Below are positions 1-8,455 of a stretch of DNA of 64,000 bases, one piece after another; the first letter of the stretch is position 1; every line of letters begins with the position of its first letter. A program made the position numbers and the translations under genes. The stretch is from Bacteroidales bacterium (GTDB lineage: Bacteria; Bacteroidota; Bacteroidia; Bacteroidales; TTA-H9). The notes beneath the pieces are model-generated. The model saw nothing but the letters and a program-made list of their open reading frames with translations. It was not told where the DNA came from and ran no database searches. The stretch lies in assembly GCA_030656615.1 (NCBI GenBank), contig JAUSOY010000007.1, forward strand, positions 32,677 through 96,676, in the 5' to 3' direction.

Positions 1-1606
1 CCCTGATGGTTTCCTTGTCATCCATTTCGTATATAGCTTTGGCCCGTGCTTTTATGTCTTTTTCGGAAAGTCCTATCGGTTGTCCACCACCATAAATACA
101 TCCACCTTCACAAGCCATAACTTCAATAAACTGCAGATCAGAGCGGCCATTGCGTATTTCATTAATCATTTTCCGGGCTTCCGCCAATCCACTTACTACG
201 GCAAAACCAAGCTGGTACCGGCCCATTTTTATAAAATATTCTCTACGGGATGCCGAGGAACGCAATTCATTTATTTTAAGATTATCCATTTCATTCCCCG
301 TAATCATAAAATTCAATGTGCGGATTACGGCCTCAGCCACTCCACCGGAAACAGCATATAAGCGAGCTGCAGAACTCCGAAGATTATAAGGAGCATCGGT
401 TTGTTCCGGTTCGATATTCTGCATATCAATTCCATAAAGCTTTATCAAACTGGCCAGTTCACGGGTTGTTAGAACGGCGTCATTGTGGGTTATTCCCCTT
501 AAAGTCATTTCTTCACGCTGAGCTTCGAATTTTTTTGCCGTGCATGGCATAATAGAAACCGTGAAAAGATTTTCGGGATGAATTTTCTGTTGACGGGCAT
601 ATGATTCTTTGATAATCTGCCCCATAATCTGCTGAGGAGACTTTACCGTACTGATATGTGCCAGCATATCCGGATAAAACTCTTCAGCGAATTTTATCCA
701 ACCGGGACAACAACTCGAAAACATGGTTGATTTATTACCCGATTTTATCGAATCAGAAAGCTGGGATGCTGTTTCGTAAATAGCAGCATCGGCAGCGAAC
801 GCCGTTTCGAAAACCTTTGCAAATCCTATTTTTCGTAATGCAGCAATTAAAAGTCCGGAAATGTCTTTTCCACTTCTGAAACCAAATTCCTCAGCCAAAG
901 ACACCGAAACGGAAGGCGAAAAATGAACATTTACCTGTAGCGAAGGCTGATGCAAAGCATCCATAACCTTTTTAATATGCGTTTTTTCGTACAAGGCACC
1001 CGTAGGACAAACCATAATGCATTGGCCACAATCAACACATGTTGATAAATTAAGTCCTTTATTGTATGCCGTTCCTATCACCATGCGATTACCACGTCGT
1101 ATAAAATCAATGGCAGATACAGAAACCGTTTCATCACAAACCCTAACACATCTCCCGCACAGGATACATTTGGCAGGATCACGCAAAATGCTTGGGCTGG
1201 CATGATCCTTTTTATGCATATTCTTTTTCCCCGAGAAACGTTTTTCGCGAACATTCAAATCGATGGCTAAATCCTGCAATTCGCAGTTACCATTTCGCTC
1301 GCAATACAAACATTCATCGGGGTGATTGCTTAGAAGCAATTCCACTATCTGTTGCCTAGCTTTAATAACGCGCGGAGAATGCGTCTTTATCTTCATCCAT
1401 TCTTCAACCGGATGCGAGCAGGACGGTATCAAATTATTCTTCCCATCAACCTCTACAACACAAATACGACAGGCTCCGGTTGGTGAAAAACCATTCATGT
1501 GGCAAAGCGTAGGAACATTCAGTCCGTTACGATTTAGGCACTCCAGAACCGTTTCACCCTTCTTCGCTATGATTTGCTTATTGTTTACTTCAATATTAAA
1601 CAGCAT
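1..1606 (-). CDS. hydA: [FeFe] hydrogenase catalytic subunit HydA (3' end cut by window edge)
   Basis: Catalytic subunit of a cytoplasmic multimeric [FeFe] hydrogenase (H+ + electrons to H2). Translating from the ATG at 1606 gives 535 codons before the edge. In order: N-terminal plant-type [2Fe-2S] domain, His-Cys ligated [4Fe-4S] motif (HPDECLYCERNGNC), two [4Fe-4S] motifs (CILCGRCVRVC and CVDCGQCIMVC), then the H-cluster domain. All three H-cluster motifs are present: SSCCPGW (C299, C300), MPCTAKK (C355) and MACEGGC (C499, C503). These positions coincide with Clostridium pasteurianum CpI numbering, and the proton-relay Cys299 is retained, so the enzyme should be catalytic. By comparison with CpI (574 residues) roughly 40 or more C-terminal residues lie outside the window. 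It is the last gene of a leftward operon, 29 bp after hydB. The maturases HydE, HydF and HydG are not in the window. Confidence 0.95.
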   Translation of the reverse strand, partial: MLFNIEVNNKQIIAKKGETVLECLNRNGLNVPTLCHMNGFSPTGACRICVVEVDGKNNLIPSCSHPVEEWMKIKTHSPRVIKARQQIVELLLSNHPDECLYCERNGNCELQDLAIDLNVREKRFSGKKNMHKKDHASPSILRDPAKCILCGRCVRVCDETVSVSAIDFIRRGNRMVIGTAYNKGLNLSTCVDCGQCIMVCPTGALYEKTHIKKVMDALHQPSLQVNVHFSPSVSVSLAEEFGFRSGKDISGLLIAALRKIGFAKVFETAFAADAAIYETASQLSDSIKSGNKSTMFSSCCPGWIKFAEEFYPDMLAHISTVKSPQQIMGQIIKESYARQQKIHPENLFTVSIMPCTAKKFEAQREEMTLRGITHNDAVLTTRELASLIKLYGIDMQNIEPEQTDAPYNLRSSAARLYAVSGGVAEAVIRTLNFMITGNEMDNLKINELRSSASRREYFIKMGRYQLGFAVVSGLAEARKMINEIRNGRSDLQFIEVMACEGGCIYGGGQPIGLSEKDIKARAKAIYEMDDKETIR

Positions 1607-1635
1607 AATTTAATCGTTTTAAAGCGTTTAATGGC

Positions 1636-3579
1636 TTAGTGAACACTAATGGCATTAAATTTACAAGCTTCGTAACAAATACCACATCCAATGCACTTAT
1701 CCTGAACGATAAAATGCGGATTACGCTGAACTCCAATAATTGCTGATGTTGGACATTTGCGTGAGCAAATGGTACATCCCGTACATTTATCAGTATGTAT
1801 ATAGAAGGTTTTTAGACCTTTACACACATTTGCACGGCATTGACGGTCGAAAATGTGTTCTTCAAACTCATCCCGAAAATAACGCAGGGTACTGATAACC
1901 GGGTTTGGTGCAGTTTGTCCGAGGCCACAAAGGGAAGTATCTTGGATTACTTCAGCAAGTTCCTCAAGCATCATGACACCCTTGAATCTTTCAAGACTTT
2001 CATGTTTATCGTCGTCGGTCGGTTTTTTAGTTATCGATTCCAAAATTTCAAGCATACGACGAGTCCCCTCACGACATGGGATGCATTTTCCGCAACTTTC
2101 GTTTTGCAAAAACTTCATAAAAAACTTAGATACGTCTACCATACATGTGTTTTCATCCATCAGTACAAGACCGCCAGAACCCATCATGGCATGTTCGCGC
2201 TCCAGATTTTCATAATCAATGGGGATATCAAGGCATGAACTATCCAGACAAGCCCCTGAAGGTCCGCCAATCTGCATCGCTTTGAAATCCTTATAATCCT
2301 TTACTCCTCCTGCAATATCATAAATCAGGGTACGAAAAGTAGTTCCCATTTCCACCTCAATTAAACCCGTGGTCAATGATTTACCACTCAATGCAAAAAC
2401 CTTCGTTCCCTTGCTGGTTTCTGTTCCCATATTTGTAAACCACCCGGGACCGTTCTGAACAATGGAAGGCACATTGGCCAGCGTTTCCACATTATTAACA
2501 ATGGTTGGTTTACCAAAGAGACCTTTTACTGCAGGATATGGAGGTTTTGGTTCAGGAGTACCTCGTTTTCCTTCTATACTATTAATTAAAGCAGTTTCTT
2601 CTCCACATACAAAAGCACCCGCTCCAATTTTTATTTGTAAATAGAAATTAAAACCACTATCGAGGATATTATTTCCAATAAGCCCCATATCCCGGGCTTG
2701 CTGAATAGCATTTTCCAGGTTTTTAACAGCAAGCTTATATTCCGAACGTATATATACAAAAGCCTGGGAAGCACCAATAGCATATGCAGCTATAGCCATT
2801 CCCTCGATGAGTTTATGTGGATCACCTTCAATAAGAGCTCTATCCATAAAAGCACCAGGATCGCTTTCGTCGGCATTACAAATCAGGTACTTCTGATCGC
2901 TTTGCGCGTTTAATGCAATATTCCATTTTTCCCCGGTAGGAAAACCGCCACCTCCACGACCCCGTAATCCGCTTAACTCTATCATTTGACATATATCAGC
3001 AGAAGTATAATTAAGAATGGCTTTTCCAAAAGCCTTATAACCATCATATGCAATGTATTCTTCAATACTAAGAGGATCGATGATACCACAATTTTTCAGA
3101 ACGATACGCTTTTGACGACTAAAAAAATCAATCTGTGAAATAAATGGTACGCCTTCCCAGGTGACCAGATTATCGGTCTTAAACTGGTAGAGAGAAGCTT
3201 CGTGTAATGTATTATTGAAGACGGCATCAAGAAGCCCAAAGACTTTCTCATGCGTAATGTTACTGAAAGCCAGACGATTTTTTCCCGGAAGCTGAATATC
3301 GATCAGTGGTTCAGCAGAGCACAGGCCAATGCATCCGACTTCAATAACTTCTGCTTTTATTTTAAATTCATTGAGGTAATTTCTGACCGCTGCGGCCGAT
3401 TTATGTGCTCCGGCAACAATACCACAAGTTCCGGCACCGATGTATATAATTGGTTTCTCAACCCGCAACCTTCGCAGTTGAGATAACTTATCATCGATAT
3501 AACGGGGATATTCGTTGGTTTCGTTCAAAACCACACTGCTAATAAGCGGATTTTTTATTTTTCGGGATTCGTGAGACAT
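1636..3579 (-). CDS. hydB: NuoF-like NADH/flavin subunit of bifurcating hydrogenase (HydB)
   Basis: 647-residue diaphorase subunit that binds FMN and NAD(H) and carries Fe-S clusters. In order: N-terminal thioredoxin-like [2Fe-2S] domain (GTCG and VGCIGLC), NuoF core with the glycine-rich FMN/NAD loop (GLRGRGGGGFPTGEKW, about residues 205-220), the NuoF [4Fe-4S] motif CGKCIPCREG (about residues 495-505), and a C-terminal 2[4Fe-4S] ferredoxin domain (CTGCTICSRKC and CIGCGICYEAC). This extended layout, with Fe-S domains at both ends, is that of HydB/HndC rather than complex I NuoF, which lacks them. Three cysteines are obvious in the N-terminal domain; a fourth ligand is not. Three bases separate it from hydC and 29 from hydA. 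In this family HydABC couples NADH and reduced ferredoxin oxidation to H2 formation; bifurcation here is inferred from subunit makeup. Confidence 0.95.
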   Translation of the reverse strand: MSHESRKIKNPLISSVVLNETNEYPRYIDDKLSQLRRLRVEKPIIYIGAGTCGIVAGAHKSAAAVRNYLNEFKIKAEVIEVGCIGLCSAEPLIDIQLPGKNRLAFSNITHEKVFGLLDAVFNNTLHEASLYQFKTDNLVTWEGVPFISQIDFFSRQKRIVLKNCGIIDPLSIEEYIAYDGYKAFGKAILNYTSADICQMIELSGLRGRGGGGFPTGEKWNIALNAQSDQKYLICNADESDPGAFMDRALIEGDPHKLIEGMAIAAYAIGASQAFVYIRSEYKLAVKNLENAIQQARDMGLIGNNILDSGFNFYLQIKIGAGAFVCGEETALINSIEGKRGTPEPKPPYPAVKGLFGKPTIVNNVETLANVPSIVQNGPGWFTNMGTETSKGTKVFALSGKSLTTGLIEVEMGTTFRTLIYDIAGGVKDYKDFKAMQIGGPSGACLDSSCLDIPIDYENLEREHAMMGSGGLVLMDENTCMVDVSKFFMKFLQNESCGKCIPCREGTRRMLEILESITKKPTDDDKHESLERFKGVMMLEELAEVIQDTSLCGLGQTAPNPVISTLRYFRDEFEEHIFDRQCRANVCKGLKTFYIHTDKCTGCTICSRKCPTSAIIGVQRNPHFIVQDKCIGCGICYEACKFNAISVH

Positions 3580-3582
3580 GGC

Positions 3583-4044
3583 CTAATCCTCCTGATTTCG
3601 AAGTTGATCAATAATGGTCCGCATTTTCTCGGGATTTACATTTCCGTGATAATCACCGCCGGTTTCTACCACGGGTGAAAGACTACAAGCTCCCATGCAT
3701 TGAACTGTTTCCAAACTAAAACTCCCATCACGACTTGTTTCGCCGGCACTAATTTTCAATTCTTTCACAATCTCAGAAAGCACCTTTCCGGAACCCATCA
3801 CATGACAAGCAGTGCCGTTGCATACGCGTACGTGGTTTTTTCCTTGTGGACTAAAACGGAACTGATCATAAAAAGTGGCAATGGAGTAAATACGGGATGT
3901 AGGAATCTGCAAATAAACAGCCACCTCATTTACTGCTTCCTGCGTCAGATAGCCCTGCTCACGCTGTATTTCCTGCAGTATTGATATCAGGGCATCCTTC
4001 CCTGCATTGAGAAATCGCTCAAATATTCTGCTGAATTTATCCAT
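3583..4044 (-). CDS. hydC: NuoE-like [2Fe-2S] subunit of bifurcating hydrogenase (HydC)
   Basis: 153-residue thioredoxin-fold [2Fe-2S] protein of the NuoE/HydC/HndA family. The four cluster cysteines are visible as CNGTAC (about residues 80-85) and CMGAC (about 116-120). An N-terminal helical part (DALISILQEIQREQGYL) is typical of NuoE and packs against the NuoF subunit. It is the first gene of the leftward hydCBA operon, and its length is normal for HydC. The long divergent intergenic region upstream carries a -7-like element and a Rex-like palindrome, so the operon is probably redox controlled. It could be called HndA by the Desulfovibrio naming; the function is the same. Confidence 0.93.
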   Translation of the reverse strand: MDKFSRIFERFLNAGKDALISILQEIQREQGYLTQEAVNEVAVYLQIPTSRIYSIATFYDQFRFSPQGKNHVRVCNGTACHVMGSGKVLSEIVKELKISAGETSRDGSFSLETVQCMGACSLSPVVETGGDYHGNVNPEKMRTIIDQLRNQED

Positions 4045-4123
4045 ATAATAATACTTAGTTTCGTGTTAATCATGAATTGGCAACTAAAATAAACTTTTTT
4101 TTAATAGTGTTAGAGAAATAACA

Positions 4124-4141
4124 TTGTTATTTTATTAACAA
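4124..4141. promoter_or_regulatory. Rex-like operator between the two hydrogenase operons
   Basis: The 18-base site reads TTGTTAT-TTTA-TTAACAA. It matches the Rex redox-repressor consensus TTGTkAA-N4-TTmACAA at 13 of 14 half-site bases. A second, overlapping inverted repeat (ATAAC-att-GTTAT, 4118-4130) shares its left half. The site lies about 80 bp before hydC and about 146 bp before the ferredoxin gene. Rex senses the NADH/NAD+ ratio and controls fermentation and hydrogenase genes in several anaerobes. Binding here is inferred; no rex gene is in the window. Confidence 0.6.
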
Positions 4142-4155
4142 GTAACGATTTTTTG

Positions 4156-4163
4156 TATCTTTC
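4156..4163 (+). promoter_or_regulatory. Possible -7 element for the ferredoxin-hydS operon
   Basis: TATCTTTC resembles the Bacteroidota -7 element TAnnTTTG with one mismatch. The expected -33 position falls inside the Rex-like palindrome, so a bound repressor would block it. The leader to the ATG at 4287 would be about 115 bases. No good -33 TTTG is visible. Confidence 0.35.
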
Positions 4164-4194
4164 AACTTTTCAAGCAGATGTACGTACTTTTATG

Positions 4195-4202
4195 CAAATA
4201 TA
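4195..4202 (-). promoter_or_regulatory. Possible -7 element of the hydCBA operon
   Basis: On the minus strand this reads TATATTTG, an exact match to TAnnTTTG. A start site about 7 bases downstream would give a leader of about 140 bases, placing the Rex-like palindrome within the early transcribed region. No clear -33 element is seen. Confidence 0.4.
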
Positions 4203-4286
4203 TTCAATATACTGCCTTTAATGTACTGATTTATACCATAAGAATAAAGGCATTTGCTTATTTTTGACATCAAAATCGCAAGCGGG

Positions 4287-4535
4287 ATGGAAAATAAAAC
4301 CGAAATAGTTATTTGTCTTGGTAGCAGTTGTTTTTCGCGCGGAAACAAAACTACTGTCCGTTTAATCGATAACTGGCTAAAAGAAAACCGTTTACGCGAT
4401 AAAGTGTATTATCATGGCAATCATTGTTTCGCCAATTGCGATAAAGGTCCTGTACTTAAAATAGACGATACCATTCATCATCATGTGGATGCCGAAAAAG
4501 CCATTCAAATTCTTAAAGACTACTTCGGATTATAG
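4287..4535 (+). CDS. Small thioredoxin-like [2Fe-2S] ferredoxin of the HydS operon
   Basis: 82-residue protein made almost entirely of a thioredoxin-like [2Fe-2S] domain, with cluster motifs CLGSSC (near residues 9-14) and CFANC (near residues 50-54). It resembles the C-terminal part of NuoE/HydC without the helical N-terminus. An in-frame ATG exists at 4254, but the preceding 11 codons look unlike this family, so the ATG at 4287 was chosen. It starts the rightward operon divergent from hydCBA, 12 bp before the sensory hydrogenase gene. The placement suggests it passes electrons to or from that protein (inference). Confidence 0.85.
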   Translation: MENKTEIVICLGSSCFSRGNKTTVRLIDNWLKENRLRDKVYYHGNHCFANCDKGPVLKIDDTIHHHVDAEKAIQILKDYFGL

Positions 4536-4547
4536 AAAATAATAAAC

Positions 4548-6437
4548 ATGCAAGTAATAGAATTCGATAAAGAGAAATGTAAACTTTGTTATGCCTGTGT
4601 CAGGGTTTGTCCTACCAAGGCTATAGCCGTAAAGACCAATGAGGAATATCCTCAGGTGCTTCATAACCGCTGCATAGGATGTGGGAGCTGTTTATCGGTA
4701 TGTTCGCCCGAAGCTCTCACTTTCATTGATTCTACCCTGGAAGTACAAAACCTGCTCAAAAGTGGTGTTGATACCATTGCTATCGTGGCTCCAAGTATTT
4801 CAGGGGAATTTCCCGACATCACTGATTACCGGAAATTCGTGAGCATGATACGCGCTCTGGGATTTAAATATGTTAATGAAGTTTCTTTCGGTGCCGATTT
4901 AGTAGCTGCGCAGTATAAAGATTTAATGAGCGATTTCAAGGGGAAATATTACCTCAGCTCGCTATGCCCGTCGCTTACGGCCTATATTCAATCATTTTAC
5001 CCAGAACTTACCGAAAATCTTACCCCCATTGTTAACCCCATGGTAGCCACTGCCAAAGTGGTGCGAAAAAAATACGGAGATCACATAAACGTTGTATATA
5101 TATGCCCCTGCGTTTCCGCCAAAGATGAGGCGCGCCTGCATACCGGTGATGGAAGAGTAGAAGCCGTCCTGACATTTACAGAACTTCGAAAAATGTTTGA
5201 GGCAGCCGGAATCACAGAACATAATCGCGAATATTCCGAGTTTGATGGTCCAATCGGTCATCTCGGTTCGCTCTTTCCCATTTCCAACGGTCTTCTTCAA
5301 GCGGTCGATCTGGACGAAAGTTTGCTAAATGGAGAAATCATCACGATAGAAGGAAAAGAAAACTTTCTGGATGCCATCAAGCAGTTCAGCAAATATACCG
5401 AGCGCATTCGCCGGCATTTTAATATCTTTTACTGCGATGGCTGCATGATGGGTCCCGGAACCTCTTCGGGTGGCGAAAAATACCTTCGCCGGACACTCGT
5501 TACAGAATATGCCAATAAACGGCTTAAAGCTTTCACTCCCGAAGAATTCGAACGTTCGATGACTGAGTATACGGGGATAGAACTCTCATGCAGTTTCAAA
5601 CCCAACGATCAACGCATTGCCATGCCACCGGCCGAAAAGATTGAAGAAATCCTAAAAGTTATCGGTAAACATGGCAGCAATCCTTACCTCGGGTGTGGAG
5701 CCTGCGGCTATGAATCATGTCACGAATTTGCTATTGCTGTAGCTAAAGGTCTTGCAAAGCCAGAAATGTGCCTCACGTATAACCTTCGCAATCAGATAGA
5801 ATATATACGCACACTCAAGGGCACCAACGAAAAACTGGCAAAAACGGAATCGGCACTTAAAAACTCCGAAAAAACGGCGAGACGCGAACAGCAAGCCTCT
5901 CAGGATGCCAACGAAATCATCACCGCCATGCTTCAGAAACTACCCTCTGGCGTGGTAATCGTTGATGAACATCTTAAAATTATTCAGGCTAACAAAACTT
6001 TTGTAGAAATATTGGGTGAAGATGCCCGTATGATTGATGAAGTAATTCCAGGATTGGCCAGTGCCGACCTAAAATCCCTCCTCCCCTATACCTTTTACAA
6101 TCTGTTTTCATACGTCCTTAAAAATAATGAAAGTATTACCAATAAAGACACCAAATACCACGAATCTCTGCTAAACGTATCAATTTTCCCAATAAGACAC
6201 GGGAAAATTGTCGGGGCGGTCATTCGCGATATGTATGTACCTGAAGTACGCAAAGAACAAATTCTGTCACGCATCAACGAAGCAATTCATGAAAACCTGA
6301 GTATGGTTCAGCAGATTGGCTTCCTTTTAGGCGAAGGTGCTTCCAAAACTGAACGCATGCTAAACTCCATTATACAAAGTTACCGCCTCGACGAACACAA
6401 TAAAGATCAGCACAGACTTACTGAAGACGAATCATGA
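4548..6437 (+). CDS. hydS: Sensory [FeFe] hydrogenase with PAS domain (HydS-like)
   Basis: 629 residues. In order: 2[4Fe-4S] ferredoxin domain (CKLCYACVRVC and CIGCGSCLSVC, residues about 12-60), H-cluster domain (about 75-360), extra Fe-S domain (C383, C386, C391 and C408 region, CGACGYESC), a short coiled coil (about 420-460), and a PAS domain (about 465-570). The H-cluster motifs are divergent: SSLCPSL (C140), CPC (C186, C188) and CDGC (C296, C299). The position of the proton-relay cysteine of catalytic enzymes is Leu139, as expected for a sensor with poor turnover; characterised HydS proteins also lack this Cys. There is no kinase domain, so output probably runs through the PAS domain to the phosphatase encoded next, whose start overlaps this stop by 4 bp (ATGA). 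H2 sensing is inferred from family and context. Confidence 0.88.
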   Translation: MQVIEFDKEKCKLCYACVRVCPTKAIAVKTNEEYPQVLHNRCIGCGSCLSVCSPEALTFIDSTLEVQNLLKSGVDTIAIVAPSISGEFPDITDYRKFVSMIRALGFKYVNEVSFGADLVAAQYKDLMSDFKGKYYLSSLCPSLTAYIQSFYPELTENLTPIVNPMVATAKVVRKKYGDHINVVYICPCVSAKDEARLHTGDGRVEAVLTFTELRKMFEAAGITEHNREYSEFDGPIGHLGSLFPISNGLLQAVDLDESLLNGEIITIEGKENFLDAIKQFSKYTERIRRHFNIFYCDGCMMGPGTSSGGEKYLRRTLVTEYANKRLKAFTPEEFERSMTEYTGIELSCSFKPNDQRIAMPPAEKIEEILKVIGKHGSNPYLGCGACGYESCHEFAIAVAKGLAKPEMCLTYNLRNQIEYIRTLKGTNEKLAKTESALKNSEKTARREQQASQDANEIITAMLQKLPSGVVIVDEHLKIIQANKTFVEILGEDARMIDEVIPGLASADLKSLLPYTFYNLFSYVLKNNESITNKDTKYHESLLNVSIFPIRHGKIVGAVIRDMYVPEVRKEQILSRINEAIHENLSMVQQIGFLLGEGASKTERMLNSIIQSYRLDEHNKDQHRLTEDES

Positions 6438-7618
6438 GCAGCAGAATTCACATTGAAGTTAATTGTCAGCAAATAAATCATGGCGTCGAAAAAATTTGCG
6501 GCGATGTATTTGTTTCGAAGCGCATCAAGGAAGAAGGACGTATTATCATGGTGCTTTCTGATGGAATGGGACATGGTATAAAGGCCAATATACTTGCAAC
6601 CCTAACTGCTACCATGGCATGCAACTTTACTCAGGAACATAAAGATGTCAGAGTAATTGCCGAAATCATCATGAATACACTCCCTGTTTGCAGCGAGCGT
6701 AAAATATCCTACTCCACATTTACCATTGTAGACATTAATGGCGATGGGGAAACCAATATTCTCGAATATGATAATCCGCAATGTGTAATCATGCGTGGAA
6801 AGCAGGTATTTGACCCGGGTTGGACACAAATTATAATGGAAAGTGAAGCCAATAAAGGAAAAGAATTACGGACCTGCCAGTTTTTTCCAAAAAAGGAAGA
6901 CCGTTTGATATTTTTTACTGATGGTGTGGCTCAGTCAGGAATGGGATCTGTAAAATACCCTTTTGGATGGGAAAGAGATTTAGTTCAGGATTTTTGTGTA
7001 AATCTGGTAGAAAACGAAAATGCGATTGCAGCCTCACGTCTGGCCGCCAAGGTTGTTAATTTTGCCCATATAAACGACGGCTACCGTAGTAAAGACGACA
7101 CCAGCTGTACCGTGGTTTATTTCCGTGAACCTCGTAAAATGTTATTATGCACAGGCCCTCCCTATGAAGAAAGCCGCGACGCAGAATATGCCGCCGAAGT
7201 TGCTGAATTCAAAGGAAAAATTGTTTTATCGGGTGCTACTACTTCTGATATTGTAGCTCGTGAACTTAAAAGAGAAATTACTGATAGCTTTGATTTTGAT
7301 GATCCCGAGCTTCCTCCGATCAGCTATATGGATGGTGTTGAATTCATTACCGAAGGCATACTCACCCTTACCAAAGCCACCGAAATACTTCGCGACTATT
7401 CCAACAATACCCGCCTTGGAAAAGGCCCCGCTGACCGCATGGTTCGTCTCTTTCTTGAATGCGACGAAATTCATTTCATCATTGGCACCCGAATCAACAT
7501 TGCACATCAGGATCCAAATCTGCCGATCGAACTCGAAATACGACGCACGGTGGTAAAACGTATTGCCAGGTTGCTCGAAGACAAATTCCTGAAAGAGGTT
7601 AGCTTGAAATTTATTTAG
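6434..7618 (+). CDS. SpoIIE-family PP2C phosphatase linked to HydS
   Basis: 394-residue protein with an N-terminal PP2C/SpoIIE Ser/Thr phosphatase domain (residues about 1-235). Metal-binding acids are present: D24 (CGDVF), D43 (LSDGMGHG), the Asp of FFTDG (about 161) and the Asp pair of SKDDTS (about 220). The C-terminal region of about 155 residues is not a SpoIIE part and I do not recognise it; it looks globular and contains no transmembrane segment. Translation is coupled to hydS by an ATGA overlap. The natural substrate of such phosphatases is usually an anti-sigma-factor antagonist or another phosphoprotein; none is encoded nearby. The likely role is output of the hydrogen/redox sensor. 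Confidence 0.85.
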   Translation: MSSRIHIEVNCQQINHGVEKICGDVFVSKRIKEEGRIIMVLSDGMGHGIKANILATLTATMACNFTQEHKDVRVIAEIIMNTLPVCSERKISYSTFTIVDINGDGETNILEYDNPQCVIMRGKQVFDPGWTQIIMESEANKGKELRTCQFFPKKEDRLIFFTDGVAQSGMGSVKYPFGWERDLVQDFCVNLVENENAIAASRLAAKVVNFAHINDGYRSKDDTSCTVVYFREPRKMLLCTGPPYEESRDAEYAAEVAEFKGKIVLSGATTSDIVARELKREITDSFDFDDPELPPISYMDGVEFITEGILTLTKATEILRDYSNNTRLGKGPADRMVRLFLECDEIHFIIGTRINIAHQDPNLPIELEIRRTVVKRIARLLEDKFLKEVSLKFI

Positions 7619-7654
7619 AATATATTCCGGGGTTTCTTTATAAATAATATCACA

Positions 7655-7672
7655 TTGACCAGTATTGGTCAA
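7655..7672. terminator. Hairpin between convergent genes
   Basis: TTGACCA-GTAT-TGGTCAA forms a perfect 7-bp stem between the phosphatase stop (7618) and the LysE stop (7669-7671), overlapping the latter. No clear T run follows on either strand, so termination is only probable. Confidence 0.4.
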
Positions 7673-8295
7673 ATCACACCAATAAAAACGAAGCCATCTT
7701 TGATCAAAATGATGGCAAAAACAATCAGGACAATTCCCAAAAATCTCATCAGATACATATATGCCGTATTGCTGAAAATATTTTTAGTTTTTTCGGAAAT
7801 GATGGCCATCAGCATTTTTGAACCGGTAATGAATATATAAAACCCTAAAACAAATAAAACAGCAGCCAACAAATTTAATTTCAGGGCTTTTAAAGTTATT
7901 GGTGCACCCACCAACATCCAGAACAGATAGGCATGTGGGCTAAGTATGTTCGCCAGAATTCCCTTTCTGAAAGAATGAATCGATGAGTTTTCTGTAGAAA
8001 TTTCGGCGGGTTTTATATTTATTGTCTCGTATGCCATATATAATAAAAACACAGCACCCGCCAATGATATCATACCCAATACGATTCCAAAATCAGACAT
8101 TTTAGCTAAAATAAGCAGCGACAGAGCCACAATTGGCAAATCGGAAAACAAAGGAGCAAGCGCAATTTTCATCCCCTCCTTGCGATTATATTTCATGGTT
8201 TCTGAGATAACCATGGTTAACAAGGGACCAGGAGTAATACCAGCTATTAATCCGAGAGTTGCTCCGGTGATAAAAAATTCTAAGGTTTCAATCAT
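7669..8295 (-). CDS. LysE/RhtB family amino-acid exporter
   Basis: 208-residue inner-membrane protein with about six hydrophobic segments. The N-terminal family signature is visible (GATLGLIAGITPGPLLTMV), the conserved G-x-x-PGP motif of LysE/RhtB translocators. Length is normal (200-210). It stands alone on the minus strand, convergent with the phosphatase gene. The substrate cannot be read from sequence; relatives export lysine, homoserine, threonine or other amino acids. Confidence 0.87.
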   Translation of the reverse strand: MIETLEFFITGATLGLIAGITPGPLLTMVISETMKYNRKEGMKIALAPLFSDLPIVALSLLILAKMSDFGIVLGMISLAGAVFLLYMAYETINIKPAEISTENSSIHSFRKGILANILSPHAYLFWMLVGAPITLKALKLNLLAAVLFVLGFYIFITGSKMLMAIISEKTKNIFSNTAYMYLMRFLGIVLIVFAIILIKDGFVFIGVI

Positions 8296-8455
8296 TAATT
8301 CAATTTTCTCGAAATTCTCAGGTCACTCATTTTACTGACACACTATAAATCTATCATAAACCCAATGATTTTTTCAATTTATGAATAGTTGAATTTTGCA
8401 GAAAACCCTTTTGTTATTCGAGCTTCCATTCCAGAATACCACCAGAAAATCCATT

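Noticed and set aside
1..389. Plus-strand open frames at the left edge
   Set aside because: They are antisense to hydA, whose cluster-binding motifs are read clearly on the minus strand.
7226..7672. 148-codon minus-strand frame at the end of the phosphatase gene
   Set aside because: Antisense to a gene with clear PP2C motifs; no family pattern of its own.
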